From the NCBI GenBank assembly GCA_039806065.1, contig JBDKJS010000159.1:1-15745 (forward strand): a stretch of DNA of 15,745 nucleotides, in the 5' to 3' direction. Position 1 is the stretch's first letter. Each line of letters begins with the position of its first letter. The notes beneath the pieces were generated by a model. The model saw only the letters and a program-made list of their open reading frames with translations. It ran no database searches and was not told the DNA's origin. The DNA is from JBDKJS01 sp039806065 (lineage in GTDB: Bacteria > Bacteroidota > Bacteroidia > AKYH767-A > 2013-40CM-41-45). Shown one piece after another: positions 7,856 through 14,406 of the stretch. The position numbers and the translations under genes were made by a program.

Positions 7856-8907
7856 CTATTTTATAAACTTGGCCTTAATCCAACGAGGTAATAAAACCAC
7901 GCCAATAAAAATATAAATATAATAGCTGAGCAAACCCCACAATGGAATTAAAATAATTTCCATACCAGGAGTATAAAATTGCTTTAAAAATCCTTCGAAC
8001 ATGAACTCTGCCACCCCTCTTCCTCCGGGAGTAGGACTTACCAAAATGATAATCCCCATCACTACTTGCTTTCCATAAACTACAAAATCTTCTACTTTTC
8101 TCTGACCATGAAAGGCGTGTATTAAACAGTTTACTATTGTGTAGCGGGCGGTCCAGCTTGCAAAGGTGGCTGTTACGGAGTAAAGCCAATACTTTACGTT
8201 TTGCTTTCTTAATGTTTCGCTTGCAATCACCAATTGGTTGCCTGTGGTAATAGCACTTTTTCTAAACCTTCTTAAAAATGAGATAGACGTAGCACGATAT
8301 AAAAGACCTTTTATAAAATAGGGATTTACGAAGAGGGCGTATGCTACAAATAACTTATAGGCTAGTATTATAAAATAAACAACCCAAAAAAGATAGAATG
8401 AAAAATTGCCGAAAACGGTTTGGGTAGCCACTCCGGTAAACAACATTTCTTTACCCGCTCCAAAATATACGATTGGCGCCATCACTGCTAAAAATATTCC
8501 GTCTAAAAAACTCGTAAATAAAATTGCCGTAATGCTTTTTCCCATGTTTATTCCTTCGCGATTCAAAATAAACATGGCGAAAAAAAACCCCCTCCTATCA
8601 TACCTGGAGCTAAAGCACTCGCAAATTCCCATAGCATGATTACAATAAAGCTTCGTTTCCATGTAAGCTCATAGTCCGTGAGCACTCTTATCCTTATCAT
8701 ATAGCTAAGATCTCTAACAACGAGCATTGAAAGTGCAATGAAAAGCCACAGTGTGGTTTGATTACTCCAACTAAATTTGGTAAATAAATTTGGATCAAAC
8801 TTTGAAAAAAATATATAGGCCGTTACTGAAAGACCTAAGAAGATGGGCAAAAAAATTCGTCCAGGCTTTAATAATGATGTTACTACTGAATTGTCCTGGC
8901 CCACCAT
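7856..8907 (-). pseudogene. Lysylphosphatidylglycerol-synthase-TM-type (UPF0104/YbhN-like) membrane protein, split by a one-base frameshift
   Basis: Two overlapping frames together encode one multi-pass membrane protein. The first (8907 to stop at 8563) gives residues 1-~109 ending ...EFASALAPGMIGGGFF, then runs into an out-of-frame SPCLF and stop. The second continues exactly where homology is lost with FAMFILNREGINMGKS, and runs to the stop at 7856 through ILVSPTPGGRGVAEF, a conserved family motif. The break is the G5T8 tract on the coding strand (complement of 8580-8592): one additional T (or a -1 ribosomal slip) restores one 350-residue frame. Family members have a lysylphosphatidylglycerol synthase/flippase-like membrane domain; MprF adds a C-terminal aminoacyltransferase domain, absent here. 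The downstream frame has no further damage. It could be a sequencing error, a recent mutation, or programmed recoding. It starts 3 bp after the scpA stop, so the two are probably one operon. Confidence 0.8.
8580..8592 (-). other. Homopolymer slip site G5T8 at the frameshift junction
   Basis: On the coding (minus) strand the tract reads GGGGGTTTTTTTT. In the frame of the upstream open reading frame it is GGT TTT TTT TCG, which contains U-UUU-UUU in the X-XXY-YYZ register of -1 ribosomal slip sites. A -1 slip gives TTC GCC ATG and enters the downstream conserved frame exactly. Insertion of one extra U by RNA polymerase slippage would have the same effect. A base-calling error in the homopolymer is equally compatible. 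Confidence 0.6.
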
Positions 8908-8910
8908 AAA

Positions 8911-9696
8911 CTAATTATTTACTTCAATGGGCGGTGCACTGCTAGTTAGCCAAAAATTATTGAACCCCTCGCCTATGGTTATAAAAATAAGCTGCTCTTG
9001 CAACAATTCTAATATTCCAAGAAAAGAAAATATAGCATGCACTTTATTTTCACATTCCATTAGTACGTCTACAAAAGTGGTTTTTGCTGCAAGCGTTATT
9101 TTACTGTAGAGCTTTGATTTAGTATCGCGTAGGGTATATGGAAATTGGACAACGGTGTGTTTGGGTTTGTTTTGCTCTACTTCAAATCGCTTCATAACCT
9201 TTTGAAAAGTAGTGAGCAACTGATAAAGGCTTAAGTTTGTTAACTCATCAGCATAGACTGTATTCTTAGCCATTTCATTGAGCTCCTTTATCACATTGCC
9301 CCTTTCGCTAATTAGGCTTCTATCGTCTTCCAATCCCCTAAATTCATTTTGAACGGCCTTGTACTGTTTGTATAGTAACAGTTTTTCTATTAAGTCTTGT
9401 CTTGGGTCTATTTCATTTCCTTGCTCATCAAGTTCGGGCCTTGGCAATAGCATTTTTGCTTTGATGCGCATAAGTGTTGCTGCCACCAATATAAACTCGC
9501 TGGCAACTTCAATGTTAAGCTCATTCATTTCATGAACGTAGCTTAAAAAATCATTGGTGATGGTGGCAATGGGTATGTTGTGAATGTCCAGCTCATCTCG
9601 TTCTATAAAAAACAACAATAAGTCAAAAGGGCCTTCAAACTGCGGCAGTTTTATTTCAAATGTTTTTTCCACGTACTGTAATCTATTATGCTTCAA
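8911..9696 (-). CDS. scpA: Segregation and condensation protein A (ScpA)
   Basis: The kleisin subunit of the SMC-ScpAB complex that organises and segregates chromosomes. At most 261 residues. The N-terminal SMC-neck-binding region is clear: IKLPQFEGPFDLLLFFIERD, then ELDIHNIPIATITNDFL, followed by a helix ASEFILVAATLMRIKAKMLLPR, the standard ScpA signature. The middle is charged and helical, and the C-terminal end (from ~VDVLMECENK through FLGILELL to FITIGEG) corresponds to the winged-helix part. The start is uncertain: the longest frame uses TTG at 9696, while a GTG at 9672 would give a protein beginning just before KTFEIKLP, closer to the usual family N-terminus. No ATG is available. scpB is not adjacent, as is common in Bacteroidota. 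It appears to be the first gene of a minus-strand unit followed after 3 bp by the frameshifted membrane protein. Confidence 0.92.
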   Translation of the reverse strand: MKHNRLQYVEKTFEIKLPQFEGPFDLLLFFIERDELDIHNIPIATITNDFLSYVHEMNELNIEVASEFILVAATLMRIKAKMLLPRPELDEQGNEIDPRQDLIEKLLLYKQYKAVQNEFRGLEDDRSLISERGNVIKELNEMAKNTVYADELTNLSLYQLLTTFQKVMKRFEVEQNKPKHTVVQFPYTLRDTKSKLYSKITLAAKTTFVDVLMECENKVHAIFSFLGILELLQEQLIFITIGEGFNNFWLTSSAPPIEVNN

Positions 9697-9829
9697 TATT
9701 ACAAAATAATTTTGAATTATTTGGCTTTAAAATGGTAACGAATAAGAGCGAGGTGTAGCAGGGTAACTTGGACGCCATATGGCTAATTATTGTGTTAACT
9801 TTACCAATCCATTTTTGTTTTCTACTAAT

Positions 9830-10192
9830 ATGAATATAGTAAAAATCTATCATTTAGCTAACTGTACTACCTGCCAGCGTATCATAAAATCACTCAACCT
9901 GCCACCCAATGCTGTGCTTCAAGATATTAAAACCGAACCGATTAGTGCCCCTCAGCTCGATGGGCTAAAAAAAATGTCCGGAAATTATGAATCTCTTTTT
10001 AGTCGTGTGGCGCTTAAATACCGTATGCTTAAACTAAATGAAATGACCCTAACAGAAAAGGACTATCGTAAATATATTTTACGTGAATATACTTTTTTAA
10101 AGCGTCCAGTAATAGTTGTAAACGAAAGGATTTTTATAGGCAATGCCAAATCAACCATTGTGTTGGCTCAAGAGGCTTTGGCTGTACTTTAG
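9830..10192 (+). CDS. ArsC/Spx-family thioredoxin-fold protein (arsenate-reductase-like)
   Basis: From the ATG at 9830 a 120-residue protein starting MNIVKIYHLANCTTCQRII, the standard N-terminus of Bacteroidota ArsC-family proteins: a beta strand followed by a CxxC pair (C12, C15). The rest matches the ArsC/Spx fold, with LQDIKTEPIS, the segment YESLFSRVALKYRML, and FLKRPVIVV near residues 88-96, the conserved cis-proline region. The CxxC pair resembles Spx and YffB-like members as much as true arsenate reductases. No ars operon genes (arsR, arsB) are near, so arsenate reduction is unproven and a redox or regulatory role is possible. The open frame begins at an ATG at 9779, but the extra 17 residues are not family-like. 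A near-match -7 element TAACTTTA at 9796-9803 also fits the inner start. Confidence 0.82.
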   Translation: MNIVKIYHLANCTTCQRIIKSLNLPPNAVLQDIKTEPISAPQLDGLKKMSGNYESLFSRVALKYRMLKLNEMTLTEKDYRKYILREYTFLKRPVIVVNERIFIGNAKSTIVLAQEALAVL

Positions 10193-10251
10193 TTTTTACC
10201 TTAAATTATTCACTATTTTTGAAAGAGACTTTCCACTACGCTAATATACCT

Positions 10252-10259
10252 TATCTTAG
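10252..10259 (+). promoter_or_regulatory. Near-consensus -7 element (TATCTTAG) before the EamA gene
   Basis: TATCTTAG differs from TAnnTTTG at one position and ends 6 nt before the GTG start of the transporter gene. No -33 TTTG lies at normal distance (nearest 10218-10221, 30 nt away), so this is a tentative call based on position and similarity only. Confidence 0.3.
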
Positions 10260-10265
10260 CATTTA

Positions 10266-11156
10266 GTGACTAAGCAAACCAAAGCACATTTAGCAGTTTT
10301 AGCAACGAATATTATTTATGGTGCCAATTTTACCATCGCCAAATTGGTAATGCCTATCCACATACAGCCTGCTGGTTTTATTTTGCTACGGATTTCAGTT
10401 GCTGGATTGCTGTTCTTTTTTTGTTACGTATTTATAAGTGGTGTAGAACCAATTCTCCGTAAAGATTGGTGGAGGGTGATAGCATGTGGCTTATTTGGAG
10501 TAGCCATTAATCAACTCCTCTTTTTTGAAGGGCTAAATAAAACTTCAAATATTAATGCTGCATTGATTATGACCGCAACCCCACTTTTGGTTATGCTTGC
10601 TGCTTCTCTCATTCTAAAAGAGAAATTAAACCTAGTTAGAGTTATTGGCATTGCATTGGGTATTGCCGGGGCTTGCACATTAATATTGTTTGGTAAAAAT
10701 GTTGCTTCCGGTGGCGACACCTGGTTGGGTAATTTATTGGTGTTAATCAACGCAAGTAGCTATGCTATTTATATGGTATTGGTAAAACCGCTTATGAAAA
10801 AATACAAACCGCTCACTATTATATTTTATGTTTTCTTGATCGGATTTCTTGCTGTATTACCCTTTGGGTTTACACAATTGAGTACCGTATCGTGGTCAAA
10901 GTTTAGCGCCCTGGTGTGGGGTGCAACAGCATTTGTAGTCATTGGTACCACCTTTTTTGCCTACTTGCTTAATAATTATGGATTAAGCACCCTAAGCCCC
11001 TCTGTGGTGAGTGCTTATATTTACTTGCAACCCATAATAGCAACAATTATATCCCTGTTTATCACCCACGAACAAGTATACTTATTGCAAGTGGTTGCTT
11101 GCGCACTTATATTTATTGGCTTGTATTTGGTTAACAGGGGTTCGTTGGCAAGTTAG
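10266..11156 (+). CDS. EamA/DMT-superfamily transporter
   Basis: A 296-residue integral membrane protein with two tandem EamA repeats (about residues 8-142 and 153-292) of five predicted transmembrane helices each, ten in all. Repeat 1 contains the typical NFTIAKLV start, the NQLLFFEGLN block and NAALIMTATPLLVMLAASLILKE-type segment (about 97-119). Repeat 2 repeats the design: SSYAIYMVLVKPL, and then LSPSVVSAYIYLQPIIATI near the end. Family members export metabolites such as amino acids or purines, or act as nucleotide-sugar or cofactor carriers; the substrate cannot be inferred. The start is GTG at 10266, which puts the N-terminus immediately before the first helix as is usual; no upstream in-frame ATG exists. 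It follows the ArsC-like gene after 73 bp. Confidence 0.9.
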   Translation: MTKQTKAHLAVLATNIIYGANFTIAKLVMPIHIQPAGFILLRISVAGLLFFFCYVFISGVEPILRKDWWRVIACGLFGVAINQLLFFEGLNKTSNINAALIMTATPLLVMLAASLILKEKLNLVRVIGIALGIAGACTLILFGKNVASGGDTWLGNLLVLINASSYAIYMVLVKPLMKKYKPLTIIFYVFLIGFLAVLPFGFTQLSTVSWSKFSALVWGATAFVVIGTTFFAYLLNNYGLSTLSPSVVSAYIYLQPIIATIISLFITHEQVYLLQVVACALIFIGLYLVNRGSLAS

Positions 11157-11221
11157 GTTACATGTAAAATTTAAACTATGAATTAAATATTTTAGTTTAA
11201 TTTGGTGCCAATTTTAAAAAT

Positions 11222-12091
11222 ATGGCCATTAAATCTATGACGGGCTTCGGCCGGTCTATCACCAAATTTGAGCATAGTACTATTACCATAGATATAAAAT
11301 CTGTGAATAGTAAATTCTTAGAAATCGCTCTACGATTGCCTGCCGGTTTTAAAGAAAAAGAATTTGAACTTAGAGGACTTATAGGAAAACTAGTAGAGCG
11401 AGGCAAAGTTGACATAACCATTGCAGTTGATAATCCTATTGGAAACTCCTCCATTATCAATAAAATTCTCTTTAATCAATATTACCAAGAATTAGTCAAT
11501 CTTAAAAATGAAAATAATATTGAGCAAGCTGATATTATGGCCAGCATATTGCGACTTCCAGGGGTGGTAAGCGACACCGGCAATGGCATGAGCGATGATT
11601 TATTTATTACCTTAAAAAATGCAGTAAATGATGCCGTATTTAATTTCAATGCCTTCCGCCTGCAGGAGGGTGATGCTTTGGGCAAAGATGTAACACAGCG
11701 CATTGTCACCATAAAAGAGCAAATCGCCCTGTTGTTACCGTTCGAACAAAATAGAATTACCTCATTGCGAAAACGCCTTGAAGGCGGGCTTGATCAAATC
11801 ATTCAAAACCTTTCTCTCGACCGAAATCGGTTTGAACAAGAATTAATTTACTACATCGAAAAATTAGATATTACAGAAGAAAAAGTAAGGCTTGCGCACC
11901 ATTGTGATTATTTTTTACAAACTACCAAGGAAGAAAATTGTGGTAAAAAACTTGGTTTTATTGCTCAAGAAATTGGTAGAGAAATAAATACACTTGGAGC
12001 CAAGGCAGCCGATGCTGATATGCAGCGCATAGTGGTAGTAATGAAAGATGAACTAGAAAGAATTAAAGAACAGCTCAATAATATTTTATGA
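11222..12091 (+). CDS. yicC: YicC family endoribonuclease
   Basis: A 289-residue protein with the N-terminal YicC signature (SMTGFGRS at residues 5-12, IDIKSVNSKFLEI at 23-35, a conserved R-L-P segment at 38-40) and the C-terminal DUF1732 domain, whose conserved block is GKKLGFIAQEIGREINTLGAKA-like (241-262) followed by the ADADMQRIVVVMKDELERIKEQ helix. The E. coli YicC protein has been reported to be a hydrolytic endoribonuclease acting on small RNAs; the family is widespread and commonly adjacent to gmk. Here the ATG of gmk overlaps the TGA of yicC by 4 bp, so translation is likely coupled. The ATG start directly precedes the family N-terminus. No convincing promoter is seen in the 65 bp before the gene. 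Confidence 0.93.
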   Translation: MAIKSMTGFGRSITKFEHSTITIDIKSVNSKFLEIALRLPAGFKEKEFELRGLIGKLVERGKVDITIAVDNPIGNSSIINKILFNQYYQELVNLKNENNIEQADIMASILRLPGVVSDTGNGMSDDLFITLKNAVNDAVFNFNAFRLQEGDALGKDVTQRIVTIKEQIALLLPFEQNRITSLRKRLEGGLDQIIQNLSLDRNRFEQELIYYIEKLDITEEKVRLAHHCDYFLQTTKEENCGKKLGFIAQEIGREINTLGAKAADADMQRIVVVMKDELERIKEQLNNIL

Positions 12092-12657
12092 CGGACGGTA
12101 AACTCATACTTTTCTGTGGGCCTTCTGGTAGTGGTAAAACTACTATAGTTCAACATTTGCTTAAAACATTTAATGTACTTGCTTTCTCCATTAGTGCAAC
12201 CACAAGGCCTATGAGAACTAATGAAAAACATGCGGTGGACTATTACTTTCTTTCAATTGAAGATTTTAAAATGCATATAGACAAACACCATTTTATTGAA
12301 TGGGAAGAAGTCTATGAAGGCAGGTATTATGGAACATTAAAATCAGAAATAGAACGTATTTGGCAATTAAATAAAGTAGTGGCTTTTGATGTGGATGTTG
12401 AAGGTGGGTTGAATATTAAAAACCAATTTGGCGACAGATTACTTGCAGTATTCGTAATGCCGCCTAGCCTAGAGGAACTTCACAGCCGACTGAAGGCTCG
12501 TGCTACTGAAACTCCTGAAACCCTTAGTGCCAGAATTCAAAAAGCTGAGCATGAACTAACTTATGCGCCACGATTTGATCATATTATTGTAAATAATACA
12601 ATGGATAAAACTCTTTCCGAAGCCGAGCTTTTGGTGAAAAAATTTCTGTTACCGTAA
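12088..12657 (+). CDS. gmk: Guanylate kinase
   Basis: Phosphorylates GMP to GDP with ATP, an essential step of guanine nucleotide synthesis in the cytoplasm. 189 residues, the normal length for bacterial Gmk. Seen: Walker A GPSGSGKTT (11-19); the GMP-binding segment SATTRPMR (36-43) with DYYF (51-54); the EWEEVYEGRYYGT block (71-83) which contacts the GMP base and phosphate; VAFDVDVEGG (98-107), the Walker B-like region; and the lid arginines around RLKARATE (134-141). It is translated from an ATG overlapping the yicC stop codon. The 3' end converges on the 3-hydroxyanthranilate dioxygenase gene with only 2 bp between stop codons and no obvious terminator. Confidence 0.97.
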   Translation: MTDGKLILFCGPSGSGKTTIVQHLLKTFNVLAFSISATTRPMRTNEKHAVDYYFLSIEDFKMHIDKHHFIEWEEVYEGRYYGTLKSEIERIWQLNKVVAFDVDVEGGLNIKNQFGDRLLAVFVMPPSLEELHSRLKARATETPETLSARIQKAEHELTYAPRFDHIIVNNTMDKTLSEAELLVKKFLLP

Positions 12658-12659
12658 TT

Positions 12660-13187
12660 TTAAACTATGGGTTTTGGCGGCTCCATTACTGCCGCACATT
12701 TCTTACAAGTGCGTAAATTTATATCTGAATAAAATTTATTCATTACCACTGGCAATTGCTTTACAATGTCTGTTAAAGGAAAAAACTCTTCATAAAGCTT
12801 GTTGTTGCATTGCTCGCAAAACCACATACAGGCATCCTCTTCGCCCTGATTTCTATAAAGCTCTACCACCAAACCCACTGTGTTGGCTGGACGCTGTGGC
12901 GAATGTGGCGTTTTTGGTGGTAATAGAAAAATGTCTCCTTCGTTAATATTAATAGCCCTTGCAACACCGTCCTCAATAATTTTTAATACAATATTACCTT
13001 CTATTTGGTAATAAAATTCCTCGCCTTCATTGTAATGATAATCCTTTCTTGAATTAGGTCCGCCCACTACCATTACTATAAAATCATCATTGTCCTTATA
13101 AACCTGTTGGTTTCCTACTGGCGGTTTCAACAAATGGCGGTGATCGTCTATCCACTTTTTAAAATTAAATGCAGGTGCAATGGCCAT
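12660..13187 (-). CDS. nbaC: 3-hydroxyanthranilate 3,4-dioxygenase
   Basis: A cupin enzyme that opens the ring of 3-hydroxyanthranilate to 2-amino-3-carboxymuconate semialdehyde, which cyclises spontaneously to quinolinate or enters the 2-aminomuconate degradation route. 175 residues, the usual bacterial length. Iron ligands are visible as H51 and E57 (DYHYNEGEEFYY) and H95 (PPKTPHSPQRP). Substrate-contact residues of the characterised bacterial enzyme are matched by R47, R99 and E109. The C-terminal rubredoxin-like metal site is intact: C124-x2-C127 (WFCEQCNNKLYEE) and C161-x2-C164 (CKKC). It starts 4 bp after the end of the 96-residue upstream gene, so the two are probably co-transcribed. 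Kynurenine monooxygenase and kynureninase genes are not in the window, so the pathway cannot be completed here. Confidence 0.95.
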   Translation of the reverse strand: MAIAPAFNFKKWIDDHRHLLKPPVGNQQVYKDNDDFIVMVVGGPNSRKDYHYNEGEEFYYQIEGNIVLKIIEDGVARAININEGDIFLLPPKTPHSPQRPANTVGLVVELYRNQGEEDACMWFCEQCNNKLYEEFFPLTDIVKQLPVVMNKFYSDINLRTCKKCAAVMEPPKPIV

Positions 13188-13191
13188 TTGT

Positions 13192-13482
13192 CTATTTTTT
13201 ATTATTAAACATTTCTTTCATTTTTAAACTCATTTCATTAACCAATTCGTTGGTTTTGTTAGCAAAAGCACCAGCTGCATCTTCTGCCTTATCAGTAAAA
13301 TCTTTGATCTTGTCTTTAAAAGCATCACCAAAATTATTTCCTTTTAATACTTCATCAAGTTCATCATGTAATACGGTAGGAAATTTAGATTTTAGTGCAT
13401 TGCCAATCAATGTTACCGCTTTAGCTGCTTGTTCTTCGGTTAGACCGGCTTCTTGTTGTAAGCTTTGTACCAATGGATTCAT
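13192..13482 (-). CDS. Small helical protein of unknown function, co-transcribed with 3-hydroxyanthranilate dioxygenase
   Basis: A 96-residue protein I do not recognise firmly. The N-terminal half (NPLVQSLQQEAGLTEEQAAKAV, then LIGNALKSKFP) looks like a short helical module of the DUF2267/DUF2780 sort, in which a 'T-E-E-Q-A' helix is followed by an amphipathic helix. The C-terminal half is rich in Lys, Asp, Glu and Ala (FKDKIKDFTDKAEDAAGAF) and is probably an amphipathic or coiled-coil helix. No signal peptide or membrane segment is seen, so it is probably cytoplasmic. An exact TAnnTTTG element lies 22 nt before its ATG on the minus strand. Its stop is 4 bp from the dioxygenase start, but co-transcription is not proof of a shared function. 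Confidence 0.75.
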   Translation of the reverse strand: MNPLVQSLQQEAGLTEEQAAKAVTLIGNALKSKFPTVLHDELDEVLKGNNFGDAFKDKIKDFTDKAEDAAGAFANKTNELVNEMSLKMKEMFNNKK

Positions 13483-13504
13483 TTGAGTTAATTTATTAAT
13501 GTAT

Positions 13505-13512
13505 CAAAGTTA
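13505..13512 (-). promoter_or_regulatory. -7 promoter element (TAACTTTG) for the 96-residue gene and dioxygenase
   Basis: On the minus strand this reads TAACTTTG, an exact match to TAnnTTTG. It lies 22 nt upstream of the ATG at 13482, giving a short normal leader. No -33 TTTG at standard spacing is evident. It sits in the intergenic stretch shared with the divergent SDR gene. Confidence 0.5.
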
Positions 13513-13566
13513 GTAAATGGTTTGGAAAAAGAAATAGTTTGCAATAATACGTTAGCTACAGATTGT

Positions 13567-13574
13567 TTCCTTTG
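13567..13574 (+). promoter_or_regulatory. Near-consensus -7 element (TTCCTTTG) before the SDR gene
   Basis: TTCCTTTG differs from TAnnTTTG at one position and lies exactly 4 nt before the ATG at 13579. An upstream TTTG is at 13538-13541 (25 nt spacing, on the long side). Its position argues that the transcript starts at or next to the ATG and hence that the upstream TTG at 13522 is not used. Confidence 0.3.
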
Positions 13575-13578
13575 TGCC

Positions 13579-14367
13579 ATGCACGGTACAGACTTACATG
13601 GAAAAAATGCCCTTATAGGGGGTGGAACGCAAGGCATTGGTAAGGCCATTGCAATTGAATTAGCTAAAATGGGTGCTAATTGTATATTAATGGCACGGAA
13701 TGAAGCATTATTAAAAACAACCATTGCAGAACTTCCCAATAACCAAAATCAAAAACACCAATACATTGCCATTGATTATCAATACCCCAATCAATTAAAA
13801 ATTAAAGTGGAGAACTTAGTGCGTAGTAACCCAATTCACATCTTAATTAACAATACAGGTGGGCCTCCCGGTGGGCTAATTGCCAACGCTGAAGTGGAAG
13901 ATTTTTTAAGTGCATTTAACAACCACTTGGTGTGCAACCATGTATTGGTACAAGCTACATTGCCAGCGATGAAAAAATCGGGATGGGGTAGAATTATAAA
14001 TGTAATAAGCACAAGTGTTAAGCAACCTTTGAAAGGGTTGGGGGTGAGCAATACGGTCCGTGCCGCTGTTGCTAATTGGAGTAAAACACTTGCTACCGAA
14101 GTAGCCAGCTTTGGTATTACCGTAAATAATGTGCTACCTGGCGCCACTAATACTCAACGGCTACAACAAATTATTGAATCCAAATCAATCAATAGTGGCG
14201 AAAGTATTAACCAAATAAAGAATGAAATGGAGGCAGAAATTCCCATGGGGCGATTTGCCGATCCTAACGAAATCGCTGCTGCTGTTGCCTTTCTGGCTTC
14301 TACTAGCGCTGGATATATCACCGGTGTGAATTTACCTGTTGATGGTGGGCGTACTGGCTGCTTATAA
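13579..14367 (+). CDS. Atypical SDR-family oxidoreductase lacking the canonical Tyr-Lys pair
   Basis: From the ATG at 13579, 262 residues with a Rossmann fold: DLHGKNALIGGGTQGIGKAI (5-24; glycine motif GGGTQGIG at 14-21), NNTGG (91-95) in place of NNAGG, the active-site strand INVISTS (140-146) with Ser144, and the C-terminal GYITGVNLPVDGG (245-257). Where classical SDRs have YxxxK this protein has S157-N-T-V-R161 (GVSNTVRAAVANWSKTLATE), so both Tyr and Lys are replaced. This matches the known 'BKR-like' SDR subgroup (cd05344), which lacks a perfect catalytic tetrad and commonly shows an SNxxR segment. Substrate unknown. In other Bacteroidota such SDRs have been noted next to tryptophan/3-hydroxyanthranilate degradation genes, which fits its divergent arrangement here, but this is inference. 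An upstream TTG (13522) would add 19 residues not typical for the family. Confidence 0.85.
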   Translation: MHGTDLHGKNALIGGGTQGIGKAIAIELAKMGANCILMARNEALLKTTIAELPNNQNQKHQYIAIDYQYPNQLKIKVENLVRSNPIHILINNTGGPPGGLIANAEVEDFLSAFNNHLVCNHVLVQATLPAMKKSGWGRIINVISTSVKQPLKGLGVSNTVRAAVANWSKTLATEVASFGITVNNVLPGATNTQRLQQIIESKSINSGESINQIKNEMEAEIPMGRFADPNEIAAAVAFLASTSAGYITGVNLPVDGGRTGCL

Positions 14368-14374
14368 AAATTAA

Positions 14375-14378
14375 TTTG
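14375..14378 (+). promoter_or_regulatory. -33 promoter element (TTTG) of the padR unit
   Basis: TTTG placed 20 nt before the -7 element TACCTTTG at 14399, the standard Bacteroidota -33/-7 spacing. It overlaps the first base of the upstream palindrome at 14378-14388. Confidence 0.5.
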
Positions 14379-14388
14379 GTATTATACC
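14378..14388 (+). promoter_or_regulatory. Palindrome GGTATTATACC, probable operator half of the padR promoter
   Basis: A perfect 11-bp palindrome (GGTAT-T-ATACC) lying between the -33 and -7 elements of the padR promoter. It shares the octamer TTTGGTAT (14375-14382) with a second site at 14403-14410. It is not followed by a T-tract, so it is unlikely to be a terminator for the SDR gene. Family members commonly bind palindromic sites in their own promoter. Confidence 0.5.
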
Positions 14389-14398
14389 ATTAATATAC

Positions 14399-14406
14399 TA
14401 CCTTTG
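14399..14406 (+). promoter_or_regulatory. -7 promoter element (TACCTTTG) of the padR unit
   Basis: An exact TAnnTTTG match, 20 nt after TTTG at 14375-14378, and 7 nt before the ATG of the PadR-family gene. It is the best-formed promoter in the window. Confidence 0.6.

Noticed and set aside
7875..8189. Open frame of 104 codons overlapping the frameshifted membrane protein on the same strand
   Set aside because: The overlapping frame 7856-8662 holds the conserved family motifs (FILNREGI, SPTPGGRGVAEF); this one has no family resemblance.
12674..12946. Plus-strand open frame over the 3-hydroxyanthranilate dioxygenase gene
   Set aside because: It is antisense to a gene with intact catalytic residues and its product has no recognisable feature.
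13522..13578. TTG-initiated 19-residue extension of the SDR
   Set aside because: The extension is not SDR-like, and a -7-like element falls between it and the ATG at 13579.
14378..14388. Palindrome considered as a transcription terminator for the SDR gene
   Set aside because: The stem is only 5 bp and AT-rich with a 1-nt centre, and no T-tract follows; an operator is more likely.
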